Assembly (NCBI GenBank): GCA_959347315.1
Contig: OY365810.1
Coordinates: 8,775,647 to 8,839,646, forward strand
DNA from: Bimastos eiseni
Lineage: Eukaryota; Annelida; Clitellata; Crassiclitellata; Lumbricidae
Direction of reading: 5' to 3'
DNA length: 64,000 nt
In this document: one piece after another, positions 23,101 to 35,800 of the stretch
Position numbering within the stretch: position 1 is the stretch's first letter
How the letters are laid out: each line of letters starts with the position of its first letter
Notes under the pieces: generated by a model
Database searches by the model: none
What the model saw: only the letters and a program-made list of their open reading frames with translations
What the model was told of the DNA's origin: nothing
Program-made: the position numbers and the translations under genes

Positions 23101-26100
23101 TAGGTCAAGCTAAGAGATCGGCGACCAGAGGAAGCCGAAATTAAGGTGAAGAGATCCAGAAGATGGACAGGCGCATTGCCCAAGACACAGTACCAGACAA
23201 TAGAGGAGATCCTATATTGAATGCGCTGCTGAACCCGAAGCCAGTGAAGGACGTCCCGCACGTACATTGTACGTAGAGATGTGGCCAAATTTAGGAACAC
23301 CACCAATCAGGAGACCTGCGGCCCGTTGAAACCCCTCCAAAAACCTGTATAAGGATCCCCCAACGAGAGTTTCCATCTCACTCCCCAGAGCGTGTGGACG
23401 AAACATGTCTTTCACATTTGCCGACATGTGCCACGTGATATCTGTCTGCTACACCTTCCTTCTTCTACGCCGACATGAAAGAATGAACGGTTTGGTAGCA
23501 CGTATGCAGTAGTTGGCCATCGTTTGCACAGTCGGTCGGATGGGTATGTACTGTGTACGCATCGGTGTTTGTACAGAATGTATATAAACACTCCTTACTC
23601 ACCCTGAGAAACTCGAAGTTGTTACAATCGTTTCGGATATGGTGGTTTTACATCAATAACAAACTATTAGCCAATTGTTTGTCAATAGGCCTAACTTCAA
23701 ATTGCGTAGACGCAAACTTCACAATTTCAGGTTCTCTCTTAGACATTTTTCCACTTTAAGACAATTGAATTGATTTCATTATTATGTGACTCGCGCGTTA
23801 ACCAGAATTACAGTTTCTCGTAAATTCCGGTTTCAGTTTCTAGCACAAAATTTTTAGACAACGCGAAACTTATCGAGACCGCTTGATCGAGACAGAACAA
23901 GACTTTCACATCAAGACAGTTTTTAAAAATTTGAGACACTACCTCGAGACCGATACCAAGACAGCAGGCTTCCGAGACCAAGACACTAAAAACCTGTCTC
24001 GAGACGTCTCGAGACCGTGAAACTGTCTCGAGAACATACATCTCCGATGGCATATAATGTTTAAGCAACAATATGTCTAATAGCTAGGTCATACATGTCT
24101 CTGTTGAAATCTTGTAGTAAACTGACTTATTGGCATTGCCTGCATGCATGCTTGCAAGGATATGGCTTACTGTTTCTCAAATTAATAAAATTTCCACCTT
24201 ATTATATATCAGAGTTGTGTAATGGAATCTGGTCAAATTTATTGCAAATTTGAATGGGCCAAATACGGCCGCGTCTTCGATTGTCAAAGTGGATCATATC
24301 ACATTTTGATTCTGAATACTCGGCCATTAGATTGCAATTCCCAAGGCAATCAATTGAAAAAACACTCAATCATAGAATTGTTTACAGTGTTTGAGAACAA
24401 TAACTTTAAAAAACCAACACTTTACTTGCAAATGGCAACAACTAATTCAATCTTACTCCACCGGCAGTGATGGTGAAATCCATAGTGTAACTGAAAATAT
24501 CACTACAGCCACTGTAACTGTCTGTAGGATATATATTATACGAAAGATACTAAACTATAGATGATTACAGCTACTTGAGGCTTTTGCAGTTTCTCAAAAC
24601 AACAGTGCAAATTGATTAATCACTTTACTGGTGTTTAAACCGTCTGTAATATCATGCAGCTCACTTTTATGAAGGCATTTCACTAGAATACGGTGGCTAA
24701 TTAACGTTGCTTACTATAAAGACGACTTAGAGTCTAAGACCATAATACAGTCTAATTATTTAACAGAAACCGCGTTATATATCGTAGTAAAAATGTGCAT
24801 ACGACATCTCATATTTTAAACAGTTAGGATTCAGGAGCTTGAAAATGACTTGGCGCTATATCGCTCTGTCAAAACGCAACTTCACCGAAAAGAAGAGGTC
24901 CTAGAACAACGTGTGAATCAACTGGAATCTGAATTACATTCAGGTATGTACGTCTGAAGCATTGCCACCTGTTGCTGTTTGGAGCTGTTGCTTCGACGAT
25001 TGAATGTTTGCATTTCTAGCCACCAAACGATATTCTCTCAATTGTCTATACAGAATTATGTGGTGACTGACGCATGCTTCAGCTGTAAGCCAGACTATCA
25101 AACAGAGGTTGTCTAATATGAAACTTTAAGGAATATATTTAGCTGGATCACGTTTCAACCTTTCACTTGAAGACTAATGAGGGATTTAAATGACCTCAGG
25201 ACAAGCCAATGGCATATGAAGCTACAGAAGTTTAGTCTTCGAGTCGCTGCAACTGTAAGCCTACTAATTTTGTTCATATGATTACAGTAGTTCTTGCGAG
25301 TGTAGTAATTATCAATCTGATCAATACTGATTACGTGTGTGTAGCTGCTGCGAATATAACTTCGTACTGAACACTTAATTAGTTCTTGAAATCGATAAGA
25401 GGGCTGGTAGCAAAGGTTCACTTAGGCCTAGCGGTGGATTTGCATATAACTATGTTTTGATAATGTGCCGAAGATAAGACCAAAATACAGCAATTGAAAA
25501 GTTCCTTCACGGAACGGAAGAAAACATGGAAGGAAGAACAAGATCGCCTACTAAAAATGATAAAAGATCTTGAATCAAAGCTTCAGTTAGGTAAGAAGCT
25601 CTCCATTCCGTAAAAAAATACGAATGACGCATTCAAAATAAGCATGGGCCTATAGGCCTATTATGTTCAATGTATGAGGAAAGCGTTTCAGCAAGCAAAC
25701 CTCAGAGTATGTGTGTGATTATAATAGATTGACTCTATACGGGGTGTGGAATAGGTTTTTGTTTGATTGATTGTACCTTATAACGATATAATATGTAAAT
25801 ACATTATAAGGGTAGTAGGTGTTTGCGTGGCAGAGCAATAATTGTGGGCCTACAAGGTACATGTGCAGCCGATATAGTCGCGAATTGACAACTTTAATGA
25901 CTGGCTAACCGCTTATAAACTGTCTTCAGATGCTGCAGATATTAATTTTATTCGTTTCGCTGCCAAAAACAACCTCCAAACTCTGAAATTTCTTTGTTTA
26001 TAAGTAACATCCCAATCCCAATGATTTTTTCAGTTTCTCAACCAACTTCTTAGGTTTGTTCATGGACCAATCGCTCACCCGGAAAACCCACATAGACAAC

Positions 26101-26964
26101 GTACCATCTAAGGTAGCAAAGAGTGTAAGCATGTTGCCATAAATTGCGTACTTGCTACAATCAAACTAACGTACCAATCTCTGCTGCTCATTAGTTCGTC
26201 CATATCTAATCTACGTCATTATGACTCGGACGGCTAATTACCCCTTCAGACTTAAGCGCTTTGAACTCCTCCAAAATACAGCTTTCCGAATAATCAATCT
26301 TATGGTCATTTATCCAAATACCCTCAATTACCGAAAATCGAATAAATAACCTTAGAACAAGCTAAAGAATTCATATATGAGCTCTAACTATTTATTTTCT
26401 ACTGTCGTCTTTTTTCGGCAAATACTTTTCTACAGTCAGCAAACTCAATCCATATCATAGTCTCCGAAACTCTAACGACTACAGGTCGATTTTCGCACGA
26501 ACCAAACAAAACTCGCCAGTTTCTATCCGAGTCACAATCCAGTGGCCTGGAATGGGATTTCATCGGATATAGCAATTTATCCAATATACCTGTATTCAAG
26601 TCGAAACTTCGTGATCATATCCTGACACAAACTGACTAACATCGATGTGAACAATTACTGAGAATGTGAATTGCTCAATAAATAGCCTATCTCACCTAGC
26701 TTCTCTGTGTATGTATGTGTGTATGTATGTATGTATGTATGTATGTATGTATGTATGTATGTATGTATGTATGTATGTATGTATGTATGTATGTATGTAT
26801 GTATGTATGTATATAAGTATGTATGCATATAAGTATGTATGTATATAAGTATGTATGTATGTATGTATGTATGTATGTATGCATGTATGTATGTATGTAT
26901 GTATGTATGTATGTATGTATGTATGTATATAAGTATGTATGCATATAAGTATGTATGTATATAA

Positions 26965-26995
<31 letters not shown>

Positions 26996-28333
26996 AGTAT
27001 GCATGTATGTATGTATGTATGTATGTATATAAGTATGTATGCATATAAGTATGTATGTATATAAGTATGTATGTATGTATGTTGCTGTCTTGTTAAAATC
27101 AGCATGTACTCATTCGTTCCTGAGCATTCACTCGTGTAACTCCTACATGTAGTTATCTAATTAAGCTCTATCGCTTTTGTTTACTCTCTATTTTGTCGTC
27201 TCGCGCCGTTTTCACTCACAACGAACGTAGACTACTGGCTACCCATCTAGAAGGACTTCGATTTCTTAGAGGTTCTTAGGGGGACCCCTGTTGTTTCTAG
27301 TCATCCATCGTGACTGTGATACCGTTTGACTTCTGCCTTAGTTTAATAAAAACTTGATTGACTGATTTTTATATGAACAATTCATAAATATTTTAATAAG
27401 TTTACAGTCTGTTTTTTTATAGAAAACATTCAAAATGAATACAAATCGGATCCAGTTTTAATTCAAACCATCATCACGAAGGCTGCAAAAAAGAAGAAAC
27501 CCATCTGCGGATTAGCGATCATAGACAAAGAAATATTTGTTGTGAATGAAGCAAGTTCTGAAGTTGAAGTGTACGATTTTTTAAGATTAAGTTTCAGCCG
27601 TCAGTGGAATTTGAAGGACTTAATTGATCCAAGTGACATAGCATCGTGCAATAGAAATAAATGCATCTACATCAACGATTACAAAAGCTTTGGTCAACCA
27701 AAACAAATCATGAGAGTTGATGCGAATGGAAATATAATACAGAAATGGTCAACAGGAGAAGACTATGGTCGGATGTCTGTTACAAATGAAAGGAGTTCGT
27801 CTGTCGGAGATGAATCTAATGTCATACTAACTGTTAGTTTGAAAAATAAATTAATTGAATATTCGCCAGATGGACAGTTGATCCGTGAAATAAATCTATC
27901 TGACACAGACATTCAGCTTCCATCGCACGCTATAAAACTGACTAATGGCCATTTCTTGGTATGTCATGGCCTTTTATTTGGAGATAGTATGCACAGAGTA
28001 TGCGTAGTGGACACTGATGGAAAGCTTAAGAAGTCATTCGGTGGAACACGTGGAACGACCATCGGACAAATGATTGTTCCATATCATGTGTCCGTTGATA
28101 GAAGTGGATTTGTGATGGTAGTTGATCGAATGAACAGTCGAGTCTTGTTATTGAACTCGGATTTGAATCTAAAGAAAGAAATTATCTCAAAAGAAAAACA
28201 TGGCTTACGATATCCACAGAATATTCTACTAGATGAGTCAAACGGTCGACTGTTTGTGGCTGACAACAGATGGAACTCTGAGAAAAACACATTCAGAGAT
28301 GGACAAATTTTGGTTTTCTATTTAAGTGATTAA
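20115..28333 (+). CDS. Gene B: CARD - linker - coiled coil - NHL propeller protein
   Basis: Proposed exons are 20115-20127 (ATG GCA TCT TCA A), 20511-20843 (CARD), 21483-21569 (linker), 24824-24943 and 25474-25590 (coiled coil), and 27423-28333 (NHL). All introns are GT..AG and phase 1. The sum is 1581 nt, 526 residues plus stop, with no stop at a junction. The large introns hold a TU-like element (21.7 kb), an antisense LINE (22.9-23.4 kb), a TCGAGAC-rich repeat (23.9 kb) and a sense LINE with a big GTAT array (25.9-27.4 kb). The domain plan is as in gene A, without internal duplication. A role as intracellular sensor/adaptor is inferred from CARD and NHL only. Confidence 0.82.
20511..20843 (+). 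CDS. Gene B CARD exon
   Basis: The exon is 333 nt, acceptor GCTCCAG, donor CAAG|GTTATC. Motif order is SFTNDEVRHRILNVY, SDVDSDRLSDYLVQ, ITIDQWLRIR, DRCRALLSHL, TTFLIVRQAL and HYLIECIDNQ. The open frame continues upstream to 20450 and downstream to 20887 only by chance. It differs from the other copies by Pro-Thr-Thr-Phe in place of Pro-Arg-Ala-Phe before the last helix. Confidence 0.87.
21483..21569 (+). CDS. Gene B linker exon
   Basis: 87 nt, phase 1-1, acceptor CTGCAACAG, donor AAAG|GTAAGG. It reads ASGTKEDSIEGSQSADFRA and then AQLEIRKLKG, a polar linker followed by a short helix. Gene C has an equivalent exon (34000-34095) and A and D lack a visible one. Confidence 0.65.
21672..21960. mobile_element. 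Foldback/TU-like element 3 (first copy of a pair)
   Basis: Terminal words TAGTCCGAAGGTTTGATAG at the left and CTATCGAACCTTCGGACTA at the right form an imperfect ~20-bp inverted repeat. Ends show 15-bp spacing. The inside has ~35-bp units with ATCCAGCT and TTCTTTCCAT words. A close copy in the same orientation is at 57383-57690. Confidence 0.6.
22854..23427 (-). mobile_element. 5'-truncated LINE, reverse-transcriptase C-terminal end
   Basis: The minus strand reads FLEGFQRAAGLLIGGVPKFG, then VRDVLHWLRVQQRIQYRISS, then HTATRQNRAFAIVGSSVWNT, then LSGSFYKLLKTFPFG. This is the classic C-terminal region of L2/CR1-group reverse transcriptase. One frameshift is seen near 23290. Its 3' end is a tetranucleotide tail, seen on the plus strand as (CAAT)n at 22854-22876. 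It lies antisense in a gene B intron. Confidence 0.88.
23855..24045. repeat. TCGAGAC-rich repeat
   Basis: About ten degenerate repeats of CGAGACC / AAGACA words, ending in a palindromic GTCTCGAGACGTCTCGAGAC stretch near 23995-24014. No frame or splice signal. Dispersed repeat of unknown class in a gene B intron. Confidence 0.6.
24824..25590 (+). CDS. Gene B coiled-coil exons 1 and 2
   Basis: 24824-24943 (RIQELENDLALYRSVK to LEQRVNQLESELHS) and 25474-25590 (KTKIQQLKSSFTERKKTWKE to RLLKMIKDLESKLQLG) have exactly the lengths (120 and 117 nt) and phases of the gene A and D counterparts. Donors GTATGT and GTAAGA, acceptors AAACAG and CCGAAG. Confidence 0.8.
25860..27370 (+). mobile_element. 5'-truncated LINE with internal GTAT array
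   Basis: Degenerate frames read NDWLTAYKLSSDAADINFIR, FLGLFMDQSLTRKTHIDNV, then LVRPYLIYVIMTRTANYPF and LKRFELLQNTAFRIINLMV, then a RNSNDYRSIFARTK-like block. These are the jockey/CR1-group reverse-transcriptase C-terminal landmarks. A 3' region after the microsatellite ends in TTTAATAAAAACTTGATTGA at 27341-27360, a typical non-LTR tail. There are many stops, and the element is dead. It occupies the last intron of gene B. Confidence 0.75.
26712..27082. repeat. (GTAT)n microsatellite with higher-order structure
   Basis: About 370 bp of GTAT units. A longer variant block (GTATATAAGTATGTATGCAT plus its continuation) recurs three times at about 26808, 26924 and 27024, so blocks of ~100-116 bp have been duplicated inside the array. 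YIHT-type frames on both strands are translation of the repeat only. Confidence 0.95.
27423..28333 (+). CDS. Gene B NHL propeller exon
   Basis: 911 nt, acceptor TTTTTTTATAG, stop TAA. Blade landmarks are PICGLAIIDKEIFVVNE, DIASCNRNKCIYINDYK, MRVDANGNIIQKWSTG, LIEYSPDGQLIREINL, KLKKSFGGTRG, VSVDRSGFVMVVDRMNSRV and ILLDESNGRLFVADNRWN. An extra eight residues in blade 3 (SVTNERSSSVGDESN against SVTNESN in gene A) look like a local duplication of the 'SV..E' codons. The frame is intact, and the canonical SFGG and VAD motifs are kept. Confidence 0.88.
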
Positions 28334-29654
28334 TTAATAGTTATGTTATTATATTCAAACCAGAAGTTGCCAACTTTCTCAGTTTAATACCTATCTGAAT
28401 TCCTGATAAATCTTTGAAATACACCATTCAATATTTCAACTGCCAACATTTCTATTGCATTATATGAAACAATATGCTGTCTCTGTCAAATATGAGAATG
28501 TGGATCTTGCAATAATTTGGTTTCAATATAAAGTTCTCCACATAAGTTTCAACAAATACGGGCAGAGATGGTACGTCTATTTTCTTTCCTTAGGACGCGG
28601 CAATTTTACGACTTTTTATAGCTTATTATGTGTTTTGGTATATGAGAAATAAGAATCACTGAGTAATTCCGAATGATATCTGTGTTAATTTCCAATGAGA
28701 GCAGTCACAGTGTTTTTACGTGTAGACCACTTAAATTTTGTGTTGATTTTTCATATGCAGTATACGTCGTAGTTCTGGATGGTATTTTCATTTTAATGCA
28801 TGTGCTTACTGGTCTAATATATATATATATATATATATATTGGAATATTGACAATTAAACATTCCTGTATTTAGTATTGGGATGGCCAAATCTACAGAGG
28901 TTCTCTTGCGGGAAGCACACTTGGATTATCCCATAAAAACACGGCGGCAAATAAGTCGCATTAGACCATACTACTGTTTGACATCGAACTTGCGTCAATT
29001 TTATGTAAATACTGTTAGAAAACAGTGCAGACGTTCTTCGTACAGTCGTCATGTTGTAGATGTAGAATGGACTAAGCTGCGTATATTTATTGCCGCGTAC
29101 GATTGACTAAAGGTCGTAAGGGACGCTTGTGTATATTAGCGGCTATCGTAATCGCTTGCCGAACGTTGGGCTTACGATGGGGATAGGCACTTGTACGTAG
29201 AATTAGGCGTATCAGGAACAAAGTTGTTTGAAAGGGAGCGGTCTTCCGATCGTGTCCTACCTGTCTTAACTTCTTGGGTGGCATTGTCATGAGGTGCCTT
29301 TTGGGATCTTAGCTGCGCCCCTAATTGCGTGCTTGCACACCTCAGCACAATGAAAGGTCTGAGTGTATATATCCTATCGTTCAAGAACTTCGAAAGGTTG
29401 TGCGACACTAATAAATGTAATGTCTTTATTCTGTAGGTCTAACTTGCATTTATTGTGATTTTGAATTCTATGTAGACCTACGCTTTATACCCATATGAAC
29501 GCAGATTTTATAGTAGAATTTAGAATGACGTTCCGGTACGATGGAGCGTATTGCAAAACTACGGTAGTAGAAGAATGGAATGAGGGAGGTAAAGAACCTG
29601 CACATTTGTCGCTCATTTCAATTCAGGTTGGCTCAGTCTTCCATTACGGAAATG

Positions 29655-29818
29655 GCTTTGAAGCATTGAGCTTTTTGACAATTTCTCGCATCGCATGGCT
29701 GTCAGGCAGTTAAATTTGACTAACGATAACCCTGCTATCGTCTGTTGCAATACTACATCATGCTATCTAATCGCATTCTTGTATGCTAGAATGAATAAAG
29801 AATATTATTATTAGTCGT
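29655..29818 (+). mobile_element. SINE 3' part
   Basis: Contains GCATGGCTGTCAGGCAGTTA followed by AATTTGACT, shared with the SINE at 62190-62395, and ends in an AATAAAGAATATTATTATTAG tail-like stretch. The tRNA-like head is not recognisable here. Confidence 0.5.
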
Positions 29819-29841
29819 CGCCTATTCAGGCCCGCGACCTT

Positions 29842-29985
29842 CTGATGGTTACCTTTTTGGAGTCGCCCTTTGATAGGATATAGGCAGGCAACCAGCATGC
29901 GCCCTTTCGATAGTCACCCCTTTGAATGCACCCTTTTGATGGTAGCCTTTTTGATGGCCGCCCTTTTAAAGTTGCCATTTTTGAC
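29842..29985. repeat. 15-bp minisatellite (CCTTTTGATGGTNGC type)
   Basis: About eight degenerate units such as CCCTTTTGATGGTAG, CCTTTTTGATGGCCG and CCCTTTTAAAGTTGC in register. The 15-bp period equals that of the outer repeats of the TU-like elements here, so this may be a solitary terminal array of one. Confidence 0.7.
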
Positions 29986-30334
29986 AGTGAATCAATGTTT
30001 GTTGGGAATTCGATGGTGTGTTGGTTAGCATTCTCAGCTGTTAGATGAGAGGTCAGGTACTCATATCCCAGAAAGGGTAGAAAGTTACATGTAGTTACAT
30101 ATTTAACCAACTCATTTATGGTGAGTCGGCTACAGTTGGTGGGAAGATGAGATGGAGAGGACATCCTCGTATGCTGAGGCTAAGAAAAGGAAGTCAATAA
30201 TAGTTCAATAGCTGCTCCAGCGCTAGCTTAAGCCTCTTCCTCTTCTAAATCTGTTCGTTCTTCTTCCTCTTCCTTTGTTGCTGTTGTTGTTGTTGTTCTA
30301 CTCCTTCCTCCTATATAGTCTGAGAATTAGATGC

Positions 30335-30580
30335 TGATATTTCGCCGTCAGACAATTCGGTGCCAGACAATTAAGCGAGAATTATTTTTATTAATCCAAC
30401 TTCCATTTGAGCAAGCATTATTTTTCATCAATTCAACTTCTATATGAGCATCGCTAATTTTTCATGAATAGTATTTCGATTTTGCAATAATTATTCTCTT
30501 CGATCCAACTTCTATTTAGGTAAGAATAAAGTTCATTGATATAATTACCTAGTGCCAAATTGTCTGGGGTTTAAATGTCT
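30335..30580. mobile_element. Foldback/TU-like element 4
   Basis: The left end has TTTCGCCGTCAGACA and ATTCGGTGCCAGACA in 15-bp register. The right end has TAGTGCCAAATTGTCTG, its inverse. Inside are four ~36-bp units with TCCAACTTCCATTTGAGCAA or TCCAACTTCTATTTAGG. Short, non-coding, with inverted ends. Confidence 0.65.
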
Positions 30581-32832
30581 GATCAACGAATATTGTAATG
30601 TAACTGTAACTGTGAATGTGGGTGGCGTGGCTGAAATCCAAAGAGATTACGCTTATGGCGGTAAATGCAGATAATATTAGGCGCTTATGGCCTATTATAG
30701 TCTTGCTGTATGAAATTAACTGATTATCATACAAAAACGATTGTAGGTAGATAATGATTCATTCACTCAAGCGAGTCCCTCCTTGTTCTTTTGTTCTTAT
30801 TAAGTGGCATGTATTTTCAAAGAGACATGCACTGGAGATAAGGACAAATAGTTTGAGCTACATTTATATTGGTGGGCAACATAACCTGTTGAGTGTTGAT
30901 AGCATTAATTACTTTTCCTGCGATGCACTTCATTTCTTCGTAGACAATCTAATTTGCATAACAAGTCAACTGCGGAAAACCCCGCATGCGTTCGGCACTA
31001 TATGTATAATGTGTTCGATAAAAAGGAACCCATTTTTGTAGACATTATTTGCAAGTAATCAAAGAAATTTTGAATGTCTAAATTGTATTAATCCTGAGAA
31101 AGTCTTCCAACAAATGTTTTATTTACGTATGGTTTCCGCTTTGAAAAGTATGTCGTAGCGACATCTTTAAATTTCAAATTTTAAAAAGACGCTTCGAAAA
31201 TGGCGTCCAGCTGCTTATCAATTCCACTATTGCCCCGTCTTGAATCTTGTACCTAGGCAGAAGACAGTCACTTTGAACACTCGTTGTAGCGTAGTGCTAT
31301 GAAAATATATGCAAATAAAATAGAACTATATTTCATAATTAATAAATAACAGTCAATAATACATTGACATTTTTAAGATAATTTTTTGTGCTACCCGAAC
31401 ACGTGAAGTTGTATGCAAATAACGTCGTATTGCTATTTCTTGACTACCAGATTCTTGTATTTTAATCAATATTGACTTACTATGCTAGGATTAAAACGGT
31501 TTTGATATTTGAAAAAATTGATGAATACTTCGGACATATATATTATTTTGTATTACTCGACGAATTTTTCGGACACTGTGTAGTGGTCACGCGTTAAGGA
31601 AGTGAATTGGAGTTCGCTAAGGAAGTAGCAAAATAACTTGACGCTTTGTATTTTACTGAATGACAAAACACGAGACTCTATTAGAAGCTGTAAGTTACAG
31701 ACTTGTAGCGCCTACGTGGTAACAAGCCGATTCAGATAAAGGTACGAAAATCTTCAGTTTCATGATTACATTTTATATTAGTATTTTTTGCGTAAAATGG
31801 CAGGGCAGTGAGAAGACCCTCAAAAACTATAAAATTATTGTATATATACATGAATTCACTCTTGAGGAGTCTCGATGATTTAGGATTATAAATTGTGATT
31901 TGATAAATTTTCTCAGAAACTCTTTTATATTCACACAGACCTAACAACATAAATTATGAAGAGTTAGTTGCCAAGTTTGCGCTTCTGTTATTGCTAAGTC
32001 TGCTCTCGACTTCTGACGTTTTGAACGGTAGGCCCTATTTAAACACTTGGTAAGACTATGAACTGACCAATTTATGCGATGGATTGGATTGTTAGTATTC
32101 TGTTAACAAATTAGCGTTTTAACTGACCGATTGGACAGGCCAGCCGAGAGCGATAAAGGTGAGTCCAACGATCCCAGCGATTTAGGGTCCGGAATCGGGA
32201 CCACACTAAACTTTCGAAAAAAATTATTATCAGTTATACAAAGTATTTGAGTTTTGCCTTTTGAATGTGACACTTAACTTACACTTATCCAAAATCGATT
32301 CAAACTTCAAGCATCTAAATTTCACCGTACGGTCCTACTATTTGTGATAAAGGTAAAAGGTGGAGTATTCCTTTGTCAATATCCCACAAGTGGGAAGTAC
32401 AGGAGGCCCTCGTTTCCTTTTCAATTCTCTTGAATCGGTATAGCGGACGAATTTCAAGGACTTGTCGGTTACAACCCACCTTAAACTGCTACCAAATAAT
32501 ATTGCACAACCACAGAGGCACGATGAATGGGTCTATACACGAAAAACCACTCGACTGCTTCAGAACAGCAATAATGCTGAATGACAGTCCATTGAAGCGT
32601 GATAGGCTAAATAGGGCCTATCCTTGTTATTTGCCAACACTTTGTCGAGAGTTGATTTGCCTGTAGCGCGAGCTCTAGAATAGAATCCAACGAAGTGGTA
32701 GGCCAGCTTTTAGGTCGGGTTGTTTAACTTTCTATGTAATTAGACCTACCTTTATCTAATGTCAAAAAAACTACGTTATTCACAGGTAAAAGAAAAATGC
32801 TTAACGGATAGTCAAGAAAGGCAACAATTAAA

Positions 32833-32845
32833 ATGGAACGTTCAA
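32833..32845 (+). CDS. Gene C start micro-exon
   Basis: ATG GAA CGT TCA A with donor GTAAGC. The untranslated part begins after an acceptor TTATTCACAG (ends 32785), as in gene B. The split codon gives Ser before SFTNDE. Confidence 0.68.
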
Positions 32846-35800
32846 GTAAGCGTTTAAAGTCTACTTTGATTCAATTGAGGCAACGGCATTTGAGAACTAT
32901 ACGTCTATTATTGTGTTCACTATGGATTTGAATTATACACTGATTAAATCAAATTCTCAGCTGGTACATCCAATGGTTCAACATTTAATGCTTTCCTACT
33001 TCTTGACTTGGACGTTGTGTTTGTAGGTGAGTTAGGCCTACGTTGCAGTATGTTTAAAACTGCTCTTATTTTTGTAGCGTATTTAAAATTTGAAAAACTG
33101 TGTTCATAGGAGAAATAAGTCGTCCAGGACGAATAAGAATTGAAGGGACCCAGAACCATAAATCTAACGCCGAGTGGTGATGATTCGTTGCTTATCTTTG
33201 TATTATGTTTTAGGCTCCTTTACAAATGACGAGATAAAGCTTCGGATAGAGAATGTCTATGCTAAATTTGTTCATGATGTTGGTCCGGATCGAATTAGCG
33301 ATTGGTTGGTGCAAGAACACGTAATTACGACCGATCAGTGGCAGAGGATCCGACAAGAAAATCCCATAACAGAAGACAGATGTCGAGCTTTGCTGCACCA
33401 TCTATTCTCTACGCATCACCCTAGAGCATTTCTTGTTGTCAGGGCAGCTTTGAGTGAAGAAAATCACTACTTACTCGAAGATATCTGCAACCAAGAATCA
33501 GAACGCCAAGTCCGTGTTCAGCCTACAAGAACCGTCGCACTAAGTTATGATTCAAGTAGGCCTACTTATATTAATCTTCTAAGGAGATAAAGAGGAGCAG
33601 GTCTTGAATGTATATTAATTAGGTCTTGAATGCATATTAATTAGACTTCTCTGAAGCATGCTAGGCCTAAGAAATATAATGGACAGGCAAACAGTAAATT
33701 TACAGCACTGGTTCAATACAGCCAATTGATTTCGAAAGTGGGAGAAAATGTAGTTTTCAATTTATATTTGGTGTTGTCCTGTCTTTGTGTATAACTATTT
33801 CAGTACGTGGACCCTACCCCTTTAAAGGATTTGTACAATGGGGCTTTGATAGGGATCTTAAAGAGTGCAAAATGTCCAGATTAATACATTCCCATAATAG
33901 CACACATTAAGTAAAAATGACCATACATGTAGATCTATTCTCAGCCTGACTATTTGACAATCTAATTCATCCGTTTCAAGTCATATATCGCTGTTTTAGA
34001 TGGACATGAAAGTACTGAAGTGAAACAGAAGGCAAACGAAAACAACCTATCTTCGGAACTTCGTACTGCTCATCAGGAAATTCTACACCTTAAAGGTATT
34101 AGGACTTACATATTGATATGGTAGTGTCATTGCGCCGCCTCATCGCAAATAATAATTGCTGTAGAGGTGAAAGGGGTGGCTCATGTATGCGTTATGTTCG
34201 GTATAGAAGACCTAATGGGCGATATTAATTAATATTTTATGTTTTTCGGTCACACCACGCAAAAGATGAATAATATTATTGCTAATGGAAGTGGCGTGAC
34301 GTTGCGTTACCTAATAATTATGAGGCCTACTTTTCGGCCGATGGATGATTAGGAGATTGAATCGTCTTCTTGATTTTGGAGGAATGGCTCAAAACATTCC
34401 GACATAATAAACAGAAATAATGGCCTAAAACACGATCCTATAATTGCTCCTCCATATGATTGAAACTGCAAGCGGCATAGATATCCGAGAATCATTAAGG
34501 AATGCTTTGAGATTGAAATCGCAAGATGTAAAAGGTTCTTGAAAACCAAATAATTATAAGGTGCCCAACATTTATCCATATCGCTTGGAATACATTCAAA
34601 TTGCAGTTCATTTCGACCCCAAAGACGCTACTGCAACGTTTGAAATACAGGAAAATATAACCATGATGGTGAATGCCTAATACTTACTAATAAGCCTACG
34701 TACATGTATGCACCCCACTTAACATCAGCATGCGCTCGAACTGGTATCAACTCTGTATAATATATTGCATATATTATATGCAATATATTTTAACTAACTG
34801 TCCTGCCAACTAACATTGTGACTAAGAATGCCCGGTCATGCCAGTCATGCCCATACAAGTGTTATCACATCCATACCAGCATTACAACTTTCAATTTAAA
34901 TAAATTATGATATAGCGATTGAAAAACTGTAACATTTATAAACAGAAAAGAATCAAGAGCTTGAAAATGAAGTACAACAATTACGTGACGCCAATGCACA
35001 ACTTAAAACGAAACTGAAAGACGTGAATGGAATGCATCAATCGGAAGGGGAAAAACGTTCAGGTAGGCCAATGCACGTAATCTAGCGATGTGTTATCTGG
35101 TGACGTTGTCACGAAGGTATGATATTCTGTAACGGTGTAACCACTGAATAGTTGTGTCTTAGCCCATCTGTCCGATCACAACCACTTCCTATATGCAATC
35201 TACTGCCTCATGCACATCGGAATCACTTGAACTTCCTCTCATCGTAATTTCTGAATGGATTCTTTAAGTCAACGGTCCAAAATATAGAAAACTGTAGGCC
35301 TACTATATGAATATAGAAACACAATGATGATGAAGTATATAGTGTCTGAATAAATTAGATCTGAAGTTACATTTCTAGGTGGTTATTAATGGGCTTGAAA
35401 GGGCGAACGGATTGATGGAATGGGAATTTGAAGAAGAGAGTGTCGCTGACATTATGCATCCGCACCCCTAATTGCACAGATGGCGTTCAACCAATCACAG
35501 CATTTTAAATACGATGCATTTGCTTAATAATGATTTTAATGTAATGCTAATTAATGAGGTCACTTTTGATAGGTTACGGTAAGAGCGGGTAATCTTAAGT
35601 TAAGAGACTGAGAGGACAGACTCAGCCAGAAGGAAGGAAGGGAGTCAGAGTAGGACAGACAGAGGGTGTCGGTCGCCGCTGGAAGCAGCCTCAACCCAGA
35701 GGTTCGCTGTAGCACATCAAGCGACGGTGGAAGACTTTGACTATGTTTAATAGGCCTACCTACAATCACAAATAGTATTCGCCATGACAGATTAGAACTG

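Larger units (their letters stand above)
28334..32785. other. Spacer between genes B and C
   Basis: No supported gene. It holds an AT run (28817-28841), a SINE 3' part (29655-29818), a 15-bp minisatellite (29842-29985), a TU-like element (30335-30580), and otherwise unassigned AT-rich sequence. Small frames at 28882-29106 and 29495-29713 have no recognisable domain. TAGGCCTA-type words recur. Confidence 0.5.

Noticed and set aside
26655..27105. Three long YIHT/MYVC frames
   Set aside because: Pure translation of the GTAT microsatellite in all frames.
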